Source: an uncultured Lachnospiraceae bacterium | Lineage (GTDB): Bacteria; Bacillota_A; Clostridia; Lachnospirales; Lachnospiraceae | Direction of reading: 5' to 3' | NCBI GenBank assembly: GCA_902783205.1 | Contig: CACZQE010000003.1 | Coordinates: forward strand, 1-10,472 | Length of the DNA stretch: 10,472 nt | In this document: one piece after another, positions 1-7,536 of the stretch | Position numbering within the stretch: the stretch's first letter is position 1 | Layout: every line of letters starts with the position of its first letter | Notes under the pieces: generated by a model | Databases searched by the model: none | The model's input: only the letters and a program-made list of their open reading frames with translations | Told to the model about the DNA's origin: nothing | Position numbers and translations under genes: made by a program

Positions 1-350
1 CCGCTTAATACACTGTATTCCACACGGCCCCTGTTTTTTATATCGTAGAGAATACTTTCCCAGTATTCTTCCGTGATCCGTTTAAAGTCATAGAGGTCTG
101 ACAGTTCATATCTGTCCTCGATCCGGACAAAGAGCCGTTCCTTTGGGAAGAGGGCCTGCTTGAGCTCATAGGCCAGCTTTGCCAGCATTCTTCTGGACAG
201 GAGATGGCGGCTTTTTATATATATGATCAGCTCCCGGGTCTGTTTTTTCATAACCACCCGGGTCACGATGACATGGTGAAGGATATAATCAAGAGATTCC
301 GGAATGGGATAGTCCGGAAATACTTCTGCAAATGTCCGTCCCTTTTCCAT
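1..350 (-). CDS. polC: PolC-type DNA polymerase III alpha subunit, N-terminal fragment (runs off the left edge)
   Basis: About 116 codons are visible, read leftward from an ATG at 350-348, and the frame stays open to the window edge. The start is set by a strong AGGAGG ribosome site about 9 bases upstream. The protein begins MEKGRTFAEVFPDYPIPE and contains the stretches SRHLLSRRMLAKLAYELKQ and ITEEYWESILYDIK. These resemble the N-terminal domain I of clostridial PolC, which precedes the OB, PHP, exonuclease and polymerase domains of this roughly 1,400-1,500 residue replicase. PolC is the main replicative polymerase of low-GC Gram-positive bacteria. None of the catalytic domains lie in the window, so the call rests on this N-terminal pattern alone. 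The gene lies downstream of rpoD, behind a terminator. Confidence 0.75.
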   Translation of the reverse strand, partial: MEKGRTFAEVFPDYPIPESLDYILHHVIVTRVVMKKQTRELIIYIKSRHLLSRRMLAKLAYELKQALFPKERLFVRIEDRYELSDLYDFKRITEEYWESILYDIKNRGRVEYSVLS

Positions 351-381
351 TTACTCTGCCTCCTCCTTTTGCTCTTATGTT

Positions 382-413
382 AAAAAACAGGAAGACCGGT
401 TATGGTCTTCCTG
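382..413 (-). terminator. Intrinsic terminator after rpoD
   Basis: A perfect 10-bp stem (CAGGAAGACC at 388-397 paired with GGTCTTCCTG at 404-413) has a 6-base loop. On the minus strand it is followed directly by six T residues (382-387). It is oriented to end thrC-rpoD transcription, 50 bases past the rpoD stop. Only about 31 bases separate the T-run from the polC start codon, so polC must use a promoter overlapping this element, one inside rpoD, or read-through. Confidence 0.88.
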
Positions 414-462
414 CCTGTAATTGCGGATTGAATCTTGTCTTCCCGTCCGGGATCCTTTAAGG

Positions 463-1620
463 TCAGTCGAGCAGGAAGTCCCGCAGCTTTTTGCTGCGGC
501 TGGGATGACGCAGCTTACGCAGCGCCTTCGCTTCAATCTGACGTATTCTCTCTCTGGTGACGTCGAACTCCTTGCCTACCTCTTCCAGCGTTCTGGTCTT
601 TCCGTCATCAAGTCCGAAACGGAGACGGATTACTTTTCTCTCACGCTCTGTCAGAGAATCCATGGCGGATTCCAGCTCTTCCTTGAGAATCTCGGAAGCC
701 GCGCGCTCCATGGGAGACGGGGTGTTCTCATCTTTGATGAAGTCACCCAGCTGGCTGTCCTCCTCCTCGCCGATCGGGGAATCCAGGGATACCGGATCTC
801 TGGAGGTCTTCAGGATCTCATCGATCTTTGCCACCGGCATATTCATTTTCTCTGCGATCTCCTCATTGGTAGGCTCTCTGCCCAGCTCCTGCAGGAGCAT
901 TCTGGAAGTACGCAGTGTCTTATTGATCGTTTCCACCATATGTACCGGAACACGGATGGTCTTGGCCGTATCCGCGATACCGCGGGTGATGGCCTGACGG
1001 ATCCACCAGGTTGAATAGGTGGAGAACTTGTTGCCCTTCTTGTAGTCAAACTTTTCCACGGCCTTCATGAGACCCATGTTTCCTTCCTGGATCAGGTCCA
1101 GGAAAGACATGCCGCGGCCGACATACTTCTTGGCGATGCTGACAACCAGACGGAGGTTTGCTTCGATCAGCTGCTGTCTCGCCTGCTCATCTCCTTTTTC
1201 AATACGCTGAGCCAGGAAGACCTCTTCCTCCACGGTCAGAAGGGGGATGTTTCCGATCTCTTTCAAGTACATACGTACCGGATCCTCCAGGCTTACGCCT
1301 TCGAGAATATCCGTATCATCGATGATCTTAACTTCCTCTTCCTCGTCAATGAAGCCCTCGTCACTGTCATCTTCATTGGTATTCAGGACATCTACGCCCT
1401 GCTTCTCAAAATAATCAAGTATCCACTCGAACTTCTCGGGTGTAAGCTCGATTCCCGCAAAAGCATCGTTGATATCCTTGTATTCAAGAACATTTTTGTT
1501 GTTGTGTGCCTGTTTGAGGAGCGCTTCCATGACATGGGTAAACTCCATGCGGGATGCGTCCACGTTAATCACTTCGGTTGCTTCTGCCTCTCTGAGTTCC
1601 TCAGTTTTTGTCTGATCCAT
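463..1620 (-). CDS. rpoD: Primary RNA polymerase sigma factor (sigma-70 / SigA)
   Basis: This is the housekeeping sigma factor of 385 residues, which directs RNA polymerase to -10/-35 promoters. Region 1.1-like sequence covers about residues 28-80, followed by an acidic linker (83-110). Region 1.2 begins at [11 protein letters not shown] (113-123). Region 2 includes [17 protein letters not shown] (154-170), [19 protein letters not shown] and the -10 recognition and melting stretch [13 protein letters not shown] (199-211). Region 3 spans about 213-300. Region 4 ends with the helix-turn-helix [20 protein letters not shown] (354-373). All regions look intact and the length is usual for a Gram-positive SigA. 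The ATG at 1620-1618 has an AAGGAG site about 7 bases upstream. It lies 22 bases after thrC, probably in one transcript, and ends at a strong terminator. In many Firmicutes rpoD follows dnaG; here its upstream partner is thrC. Confidence 0.97.
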   Translation of the reverse strand: MDQTKTEELREAEATEVINVDASRMEFTHVMEALLKQAHNNKNVLEYKDINDAFAGIELTPEKFEWILDYFEKQGVDVLNTNEDDSDEGFIDEEEEVKIIDDTDILEGVSLEDPVRMYLKEIGNIPLLTVEEEVFLAQRIEKGDEQARQQLIEANLRLVVSIAKKYVGRGMSFLDLIQEGNMGLMKAVEKFDYKKGNKFSTYSTWWIRQAITRGIADTAKTIRVPVHMVETINKTLRTSRMLLQELGREPTNEEIAEKMNMPVAKIDEILKTSRDPVSLDSPIGEEEDSQLGDFIKDENTPSPMERAASEILKEELESAMDSLTERERKVIRLRFGLDDGKTRTLEEVGKEFDVTRERIRQIEAKALRKLRHPSRSKKLRDFLLD

Positions 1621-1642
1621 ATGCTTCTCCTTGCTCTGTGGC

Positions 1643-3133
1643 TCAACTAAGACCCAGAATCTTCGTTACCTCATTACACATATCTTCTGTTGCACAAACG
1701 GTGTCATGCAGTACCGGCGCATTCCTTATTTCCTCGATGGCCCGGGGGACTTTCACGCCGGAAATGCGGGACAGCTCATCGATCAGGTCAAAATCAGATC
1801 CTCCTTCCTGATAACCGATGGCCTTCATAACGCTGCCTGCGAACTTAAAGGGACTGGCTGTGGAAGCTATCACTGTCTTCGTCTGATCGCCGGTTTCCTC
1901 TCTGTACTTTCGACAGACACTTGCAGCCACTGCAGTGTGCGTGTCCATAACATAACCGGTCTTCTCAAACAGATCCCGAATCGCTTCGGCCGTGTCCTCC
2001 TCACTGGCGTAATTCCCATAGAAATCCTTCATGTGTTCCTTCATATCTTCGCTCACAGTGTAAGAACCATGAGATGCCAGTTCATTCATAAGTTTTAAAT
2101 TGATCTCGTCATCGCAGCCTGCCGACTGATAGATCAGCCGCTCAAGGTTGCTGGAGATCAGGATGTCCATGGACGGGGACGAAGTCAGGATAAAATCCCG
2201 GTTCCTGTCGTAGCATCCTGTACGGAAAAAGTCAAAAAGTACTTTATTTTCATTGGAAGCGCAGATCAGCTTTGCGATCGGTACTCCCATCAGCTTTGCA
2301 TAGTAAGCGGCAAGGATGTTGCCGAAATTGCCGGTGGGCACCACAACATTGATGGGGTCGCCCTCCCGGATCTCATCCCTGGCCAGAAGAGTCACATAAC
2401 TGTAGACATAGTAGACCACCTGGGGAACCAGACGGCCGATATTGATGGAGTTGGCCGAGGAGAACTGATAGCCCGCGGCCTCCATGCGCTCTGCAAGCTC
2501 CGGATCGGAGAACATTTTCTTGACGCCTGACTGGGCATCGTCAAAGTTGCCCTCGATTCCGATCACATGGGTATTATCCCCTTTCTGGGTCACCATCTGC
2601 AGCTCCTGAATGTTGCTGACTCCGTGCTTGGGATAGAAAACAATGATCCGTGTACCCGGAACATCAGCAAATCCCGCAAGGGCTGCCTTTCCGGTATCTC
2701 CGCTGGTGGCGGTCAGGATCACGATCTCATTGGTCACGTGGTTCTTGGCCGCGCTGGTGGTAAGCAGGTAAGGCAGGATGGAAAGAGCCATATCCTTAAA
2801 TGCGATGGTCGCCCCGTGGAAAAGCTCCAGGAAGTAATTATCTTCCTTCCTGACCAGGCAGGCGATCTCCTCTGTATCAAACTTGTCGTCATAAGCGGAA
2901 TCAATACAGTGACGCAGCTCCTCTTCCGTGAAATCCGTCAGAAAGCGTCGCATAACCTCAAAGGCGATCTCCCGGTAGGGTTTCCCGGCCAGTTCACCCA
3001 GAGGCATATCCAGCGCAGGGATTTCCGAAGGCACAAAAAGTCCGCCCTTGCCGGCCAGTCCTTTCAGGATTGCCTGCGAGGCAGTTGCTGTTTCATTATG
3101 GTCTCTTGTACTTTTATAGATAATTTCACCCAT
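1643..3133 (-). CDS. thrC: Threonine synthase (PLP-dependent)
   Basis: This 496-residue enzyme converts O-phosphohomoserine to threonine plus phosphate, the last step of threonine synthesis in the cytoplasm. The N-terminal threonine-synthase domain (about 1-80) has the usual [10 protein letters not shown]...[14 protein letters not shown] start. The PLP lysine is K113 in [12 protein letters not shown], and the phosphate-binding stretch [11 protein letters not shown] lies at 142-152. [15 protein letters not shown] further on matches the glycine-rich cofactor loop. Length fits the long class of threonine synthases. The ATG at 3133-3131 has an AGGAGG site 5 bases upstream. Its own promoter lies about 90 bases upstream, and rpoD follows closely, which would tie an amino-acid enzyme to the primary sigma factor in one transcript. 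No T-box or threonine-rich leader peptide is visible in the short leader. Confidence 0.96.
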   Translation of the reverse strand: MGEIIYKSTRDHNETATASQAILKGLAGKGGLFVPSEIPALDMPLGELAGKPYREIAFEVMRRFLTDFTEEELRHCIDSAYDDKFDTEEIACLVRKEDNYFLELFHGATIAFKDMALSILPYLLTTSAAKNHVTNEIVILTATSGDTGKAALAGFADVPGTRIIVFYPKHGVSNIQELQMVTQKGDNTHVIGIEGNFDDAQSGVKKMFSDPELAERMEAAGYQFSSANSINIGRLVPQVVYYVYSYVTLLARDEIREGDPINVVVPTGNFGNILAAYYAKLMGVPIAKLICASNENKVLFDFFRTGCYDRNRDFILTSSPSMDILISSNLERLIYQSAGCDDEINLKLMNELASHGSYTVSEDMKEHMKDFYGNYASEEDTAEAIRDLFEKTGYVMDTHTAVAASVCRKYREETGDQTKTVIASTASPFKFAGSVMKAIGYQEGGSDFDLIDELSRISGVKVPRAIEEIRNAPVLHDTVCATEDMCNEVTKILGLS

Positions 3134-3173
3134 CTTTGCCTCCTGTATGACAGTTTATTATATCTTATAGGCC

Positions 3174-3211
3174 GGCTTCCGGTCCTCATTTAAAAATACC
3201 GACAGGAAGCC
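3174..3211 (-). promoter_or_regulatory. Hairpin in the thrC leader
   Basis: On the minus strand GGCTTCC (3211-3205) pairs with GGAAGCC (3180-3174). After one T/C mismatch, GTC pairs with GAC, giving a 10-pair interrupted stem with a 16-base loop. It lies between the predicted transcription start and the ribosome site. No T-run follows, so it is not a terminator. Whether it controls thrC or only shapes the leader cannot be told from sequence. Confidence 0.45.
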
Positions 3212-3223
3212 AATGTAAACTTT

Positions 3224-3252
3224 AATATACCACAAACAGGATGCCGATGCAA
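3224..3252 (-). promoter_or_regulatory. Predicted sigma-A promoter for thrC-rpoD
   Basis: The -10 is TATATT (3229-3224, five of six consensus bases), preceded directly by TGG, which forms an extended -10. A weak -35, TTGCAT (3252-3247), lies at 17-base spacing. The predicted start near 3217 gives a leader of about 84 bases. A TATAAT sequence closer to the gene lacks any -35 at the right distance. Confidence 0.6.
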
Positions 3253-3274
3253 GAGTTTTTTCAAAAAATCGGAA

Positions 3275-4150
3275 TTATTCTCTGTCACCTGTCTCCCGGT
3301 CCAGATATCTGACTGCCCGGACCAGAAAGAACAAAGCTGTGACAACTGCAGCCAGAACGGCCGCCTTGTAGAAAAGATAGATAAAGAAGCTGCTTGTATA
3401 GTCGATCCCCAGCCGGCTGCAGTAAAGGCTGACAAAGGAATTGTTGCCTGTGATCCCCACATAGTATCCCAGATACATAACAGCCGGATTCAGAGCCAGA
3501 AGGAAAAGAGCCAGGCCGGGAAATGTCGCGGGGAACGGTCTGCCGGAAGAAAGAAAACTTCCGTACATAAGCTCAATGAGAAAAAGAGTACCGACCAGAA
3601 AGACCACCTGCAAAAATATATCCCTGACAGCCGCCATAATTCCGCTGTTCCTCCTGCAGAAACTGTAGATGGCAAGGGAGCCGCTCCAGAAGGACGTAAC
3701 CAGGATCAGGGCGCCCAGACGAATGATTTTAAGCCAGGAAATCCCGCTGTAGATGGCGGAAAGCAGAAGGATGGGGAGGCTGGATACGAACAAAAGCATC
3801 ATCACTGAAAGGACCAGGGTAATCCGGGCCCTGATAAACTTGCCCGGCACACCGGGAATGACCATAAACTGATCCATAAAATGATTCTCCCGGTCTTCCG
3901 TAAACAGGGACCAGACCAGGAAAGGAATGATCAGGCAGGACAGAATAATCTGGATGGTGCTGATGATCAGGAACTGGTAGCGATAAGTGGCGGGATCATA
4001 ATAGTATCCCTCGGAAAAGGTCTGGGAATTGATAAACATGATCATGATGGTCACAAGGGCAAGGAGGGCATTGTAAAAGACCACCAGCATAGCAAGGCGG
4101 TTCCCTCTTCCCTCTTTGAGCCATTCTGCTTTCAGGAACGGATTGTTCAT
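3275..4150 (-). CDS. ABC-2 type membrane permease
   Basis: This 291-residue, strongly hydrophobic protein has about six or seven membrane segments, near residues 19-41, 58-82, 110-133, 143-163, 176-198, 210-232 and 256-279. Between segments 2 and 3, EDRENHFMDQFMVIPGVPGKFIRAR (85-109) matches the cytoplasmic coupling stretch of ABC-2 permeases, which usually reads as a charged pair, a leucine-rich helix and a proline. It would form the membrane channel or flippase half of an ABC complex. The substrate is unknown. The ATG follows a GGGAGGA site, 11 bases after the ABC domain gene, and it is the last gene of the five-gene block. No convincing terminator follows: only a short CCGAT/ATCGG arm pair enclosing T- and A-runs is seen before the thrC promoter. 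Confidence 0.82.
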   Translation of the reverse strand: MNNPFLKAEWLKEGRGNRLAMLVVFYNALLALVTIMIMFINSQTFSEGYYYDPATYRYQFLIISTIQIILSCLIIPFLVWSLFTEDRENHFMDQFMVIPGVPGKFIRARITLVLSVMMLLFVSSLPILLLSAIYSGISWLKIIRLGALILVTSFWSGSLAIYSFCRRNSGIMAAVRDIFLQVVFLVGTLFLIELMYGSFLSSGRPFPATFPGLALFLLALNPAVMYLGYYVGITGNNSFVSLYCSRLGIDYTSSFFIYLFYKAAVLAAVVTALFFLVRAVRYLDRETGDRE

Positions 4151-4161
4151 GGTATTCCTCC

Positions 4162-5067
4162 CTACATCCCAAACATTTCATTTATTCTCAGGCGGTCCCT
4201 CATGTAGTTCTGCACCAGGGCGCCCGCGTCCACCAGGCTGCTCAAGAGCCTGGCTTCTTCCGTCTCCTCGCCGGTAAAGCGGAAGATCACCTCATTATCC
4301 TTGACTGTAACCCGCTCCACCAGGTCGTTTTTCCTTAAAACAGCCAGAGCCTGGTCCATGTTGGACAGAATCTTCATCTTGACAGGGCTCTGCCGCAGGA
4401 TTTCCTCATAGACCTCACCCAGGGGACCGGCGATATATACCTTTCCCTCCCTGACTGCCGCCACGTCCGTTGCCATGGCCATCAGGTCCGGAACAGGCAT
4501 GTTGTTGATCACGATGCTGGTCCCCCTCTCATGGAGGTCCAGCAGGATACCGATCACCTGCTCCCTGCGGCTCTGCTCCAGGGACTGAAAAGGGTGTTCC
4601 AGGAAAAGCCAGTCCGGCTCGTGGAGTATGGCGCTGCCCAGCCAGAGCAGATGCTGGATATCCGGCGCCAGATCACCGATAAAGGCATCCCTGTACTCGG
4701 ACAGATCCAGCAGGTCCAGGATCTCGTCGATCCGGACACGCTGGTTCCTGCCCCGGATCCGGTAGAGAGAAAGGAGAATCTCATAGTACTCCGCAATTCT
4801 CAGCTGCCGGGGCAGGCCCTGGAGACCGGGCATATAGCCCGCTCTGTCAAAGCAGTCTTCTCTGTTCATATATATGGAAAGACCGTCCAGAAGAACATCC
4901 CCCTCATCGGGAACCACATGGCCGGAAGCAGCGTCCAGTATCATGGACCTGGCCTGCCGGTCCGGTCCCACCAGAGCCAGCATGGCGCCGGAAGGGATAT
5001 CCAGGGAAAAATCATCCAGGATGACCTGTTTATCTTTCTTTATGGTAACATTTCGGAATGAAAGCAT
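4162..5067 (-). CDS. ABC transporter nucleotide-binding domain protein with degenerate ATPase motifs (pseudo-ATPase)
   Basis: This 301-residue protein follows the layout of EcsA/YtrB-type ABC subunits: strand start MLSFRNVTIKKDKQVILDDFS, a Walker A position near 34-42, a signature near 133-137, Walker B near 152-158 and a C-terminal extension (about 220-301). The active residues are gone. Walker A reads GPDRQARSM instead of GPNGAGKST, with R40 where the lysine should be. The Q-loop reads GYMPG. The signature reads LAPDI instead of LSGGM. Walker B plus the catalytic residue read LFLEH instead of LILDE. The H-loop reads INNM instead of SSH. The frame is intact and the gene is translationally coupled: its GGAG site lies inside the end of the preceding gene, 4 bases away. 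I infer a folded protein unlikely to hydrolyse ATP, acting as a structural or regulatory partner of the permease. Confidence 0.85.
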   Translation of the reverse strand: MLSFRNVTIKKDKQVILDDFSLDIPSGAMLALVGPDRQARSMILDAASGHVVPDEGDVLLDGLSIYMNREDCFDRAGYMPGLQGLPRQLRIAEYYEILLSLYRIRGRNQRVRIDEILDLLDLSEYRDAFIGDLAPDIQHLLWLGSAILHEPDWLFLEHPFQSLEQSRREQVIGILLDLHERGTSIVINNMPVPDLMAMATDVAAVREGKVYIAGPLGEVYEEILRQSPVKMKILSNMDQALAVLRKNDLVERVTVKDNEVIFRFTGEETEEARLLSSLVDAGALVQNYMRDRLRINEMFGM

Positions 5068-5071
5068 GACA

Positions 5072-7510
5072 TTATTCTCCTGCAGGGGTCGTCACGGCGG
5101 AAAGGAATGGGGCTTCCGCCTCTTCCTGTCCTATGTCTTCCGTCAGGTAGCGGATCCGGATCACCCGGTCTTCCAGAATATAGGGTTCCAGGGCTTCTCC
5201 CGCCAGAACGGATTCCTCTTCTTCCAGGATCTTTTCATAGCCGCCCGTCCTCCGGTTATATGCAAGGATATCTCCCTCAAACTGATCCCTGTTGCGAATC
5301 AGCCTTGCAATCTTTACATTTTCATCAAATGTATATACTGCAGTCTCTTCACCGGGAATCAGGATTCCCGATTTCAGGAGCTGCATGGTGTCCCGGTCAA
5401 TCTTCTCCTGGTCTTCCTCGCGGAGACAGGAGGCATTCAGATCAGAGATATAGCTGCCTGCGGTTTTATCCGCAGGAAAGCGGTTGACAAAAATACTGAT
5501 CTGATCCCGCAGATTATTCTCATCACTGAGAACCCGGCTGCTGTAGTCAGTGCAGATTCCCACAATAAAGATTTCATTGTCATTATCCGGTTCGGAAAGG
5601 TATTTCATCTGCAGGTAGGGGAGGATACTGTCGGTCAGCCTGGTGCGGCTTTCATCAGGCAGGACGCTTTCTCCCGCGTCGGCAGCAAGGAAAAACGGTT
5701 CCGTCTGATCCGCCTTCAGGGTCTCTCCCGGCCCCAGGGGCCCGAATGCCAGGCACTGCCTGCCCCTGAGAATCAGTACCGAGCTTAAATTATGCCGGCT
5801 TACATTGGTCACACTGCCCGAAAAATGAAAATCTCCCGGCAGGATATCCTGAGAAAAGATCGTCCGGCTCTTCCCGCCTCTGTCAGCCATCATTTTGACT
5901 GCATAGGATGTGCCCGGAATGGTATCAGAGAAACTGAGCTCATAATGGTCTTTCATCCGGTTGACCGTATAATCTTTCTTGCTGCAGGCCGCATTGGGCA
6001 CTTCCATAACCTCCGTCCGGTATTCATAGCCCTCGGGCTCCACCGAGCGGACCTGGGGGAGGAAGCTGACACTGCCTGCTTCACCTTCCCCGTTCCGGTA
6101 AAGAAGATAATTCTCATCGTAGCGGGACCCGGTATCCATGATCTGCAGAAGGGACAGGGAACTGTCGCCCGAGCCGGAAACACCGGCGGACCGGACTCCC
6201 ATTGCGATGGTGAACAATATGGAAAGCAGAGGGATCACGATCCAGACGATCTCCCTTCTGCGCAGTTTTCTGAGTATAAAATAGGCGCAGATCACTATAA
6301 CGCCTATATAAATAATGAAAAAGAGGCCGTAGTAAAAGGTCTCCGTACGGTCGGAAGGCATAAAGGAGTAAAGAGAACTGGCAAGATACCACTGGCCGAT
6401 ATCCTCATTGTAGCGGTTAACCAGCTCATCCCCCAGAAAAGCACCGAAGACTTTGCGGGACAGGTCCTCCTTCCCGGTCCAGCTGCGGAAAGTCCTGTCC
6501 GCCATGCTGAAGGAAAGAAGGGTGATGGTCCCTCTCCCTGCTTTTCTCTTGTAGAGAGTCTCCGGGGTCGATAAGGTCTCCCCTGACCAGCCGGCTTCCG
6601 GGTCGGTCACAATGCTGTCTCCCGTCAATGTAAGACCATTGGCCGAATCCATGCCGGAAAACCGGTAATAGACAGTATCTTCCTCGCCGGCATCAGCCAG
6701 GAGGAAATCTGACAGACCCCCGAAATTACGGGTCCCTTCCCTGCCGGCGCAGACCAGGAGACTGCCGCCCTCTTCCTCGACAAAGCCTTTCAGACTGTCA
6801 ATCTGCCTGGGGCTTAAGGCCTTTGTATCGGCCCTGTCCACCATAATTCCGCTCAGCCCGGAAAGCTCTTCGACAGTACCCGGAAAATGTGCCGTATCAT
6901 ACACCGCAAGGCGCAGATGATACGGCTCGTCCTCGGCTCTGATCTCCATATCATCCAGATAAGCCAGATCCGAATAGCGGTCCGTCAGAACCCCGACCAG
7001 GACCTCTCCGCTTTCATCATCACGCTCCACCCAGTCCGGCGTGACCGTCCTTGAGATGACCACCGTCCCGAAGGAGTTTAGAATCTCCAGGCCGAAACAG
7101 GCAGGATTGCCCATCTGGGGCACCGGGAGAACCACACTGACACTCTTGTCCGCCCCGCAGAAAACAGGAAGCTGGAAATCGATTCCGTTTCCGTTTTCCC
7201 CGGGCAGAGTGATCCGCAGCATTCCGGAAAAGTCATCTTTCCGGGAGGTCAGGGTCAGTTTGACAGGGACTGTCTTTCCGGCAGGAATCAGCCCTTCCTG
7301 GCCGAACATGACGGTACCGGATATGTTTCCGCTCCGGAAATAGTAGCGGGTCCCCCTGCCGGAAGCGGTCTTCTTCTGCTCCCAGACCGGCTCCTGTCCC
7401 CTGTCGGCAGACCAGTGGAGCCTTCCGTAGAACCAGACGACCGTACCGCAGATCAGCAGCAGGATCAGTATAAGGATTCTTTTGTATGTAGGAAATACTT
7501 CTTTCAGCAT
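5072..7510 (-). CDS. Large membrane protein with glutamine-amidotransferase-like domain and extracytoplasmic domains
   Basis: I do not recognise a named gene for this 812-residue protein. A basic N-terminus leads into membrane segment 1 (about 12-28). A beta-rich domain (about 55-155) follows, ending in a conserved-looking PVFCGADKSVSVVLPVPQ stretch. Residues about 168-340 look like a class I glutamine-amidotransferase-like alpha/beta domain, with ALSPRQIDSLKGFVEEEGGS then LLVCAG (231-256). I see no clear Cys-His catalytic pair, so it is probably a binding domain. Two more membrane segments lie at about 393-413 and 421-438, joined by the basic loop RKLRRRE, and a second large domain (440-812) follows. 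The basic loop suggests both large domains are outside. The ATG at 7510-7508 has only a weak GGGAAAG site. It sits between the kinase and ABC genes, so it is likely the sensing or substrate-handling part of the complex. Confidence 0.72.
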   Translation of the reverse strand: MLKEVFPTYKRILILILLLICGTVVWFYGRLHWSADRGQEPVWEQKKTASGRGTRYYFRSGNISGTVMFGQEGLIPAGKTVPVKLTLTSRKDDFSGMLRITLPGENGNGIDFQLPVFCGADKSVSVVLPVPQMGNPACFGLEILNSFGTVVISRTVTPDWVERDDESGEVLVGVLTDRYSDLAYLDDMEIRAEDEPYHLRLAVYDTAHFPGTVEELSGLSGIMVDRADTKALSPRQIDSLKGFVEEEGGSLLVCAGREGTRNFGGLSDFLLADAGEEDTVYYRFSGMDSANGLTLTGDSIVTDPEAGWSGETLSTPETLYKRKAGRGTITLLSFSMADRTFRSWTGKEDLSRKVFGAFLGDELVNRYNEDIGQWYLASSLYSFMPSDRTETFYYGLFFIIYIGVIVICAYFILRKLRRREIVWIVIPLLSILFTIAMGVRSAGVSGSGDSSLSLLQIMDTGSRYDENYLLYRNGEGEAGSVSFLPQVRSVEPEGYEYRTEVMEVPNAACSKKDYTVNRMKDHYELSFSDTIPGTSYAVKMMADRGGKSRTIFSQDILPGDFHFSGSVTNVSRHNLSSVLILRGRQCLAFGPLGPGETLKADQTEPFFLAADAGESVLPDESRTRLTDSILPYLQMKYLSEPDNDNEIFIVGICTDYSSRVLSDENNLRDQISIFVNRFPADKTAGSYISDLNASCLREEDQEKIDRDTMQLLKSGILIPGEETAVYTFDENVKIARLIRNRDQFEGDILAYNRRTGGYEKILEEEESVLAGEALEPYILEDRVIRIRYLTEDIGQEEAEAPFLSAVTTPAGE

Positions 7511-7536
7511 GTTTTCACTTTCCCGCGTCAGTGCTT

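Noticed and set aside
421..1014. 197-codon plus-strand open frame
   Set aside because: It is a shadow of rpoD and begins inside the rpoD terminator region without a ribosome site.
3134..3223. TATAAT in the thrC leader as a second promoter
   Set aside because: The sequence 17 bases upstream has no resemblance to a -35 and there is no extended -10 TG.
3244..3272. CCGAT/ATCGG arms around T- and A-runs as a terminator for the five-gene block
   Set aside because: The outer arms are only 5 bp, the inner T6/A6 runs would leave a one-base loop, and no T-run follows on the minus strand.
4162..5067. Possible pseudogene status of the ABC gene
   Set aside because: There is no frameshift or internal stop, the ribosome site is good, the length is full for the family, and it is coupled to both neighbours. 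Loss of motif residues alone does not show a dead gene.
4874..5788. 304-codon plus-strand open frame
   Set aside because: It is antisense to the ABC protein and the 812-residue protein and has no ribosome site or family pattern.
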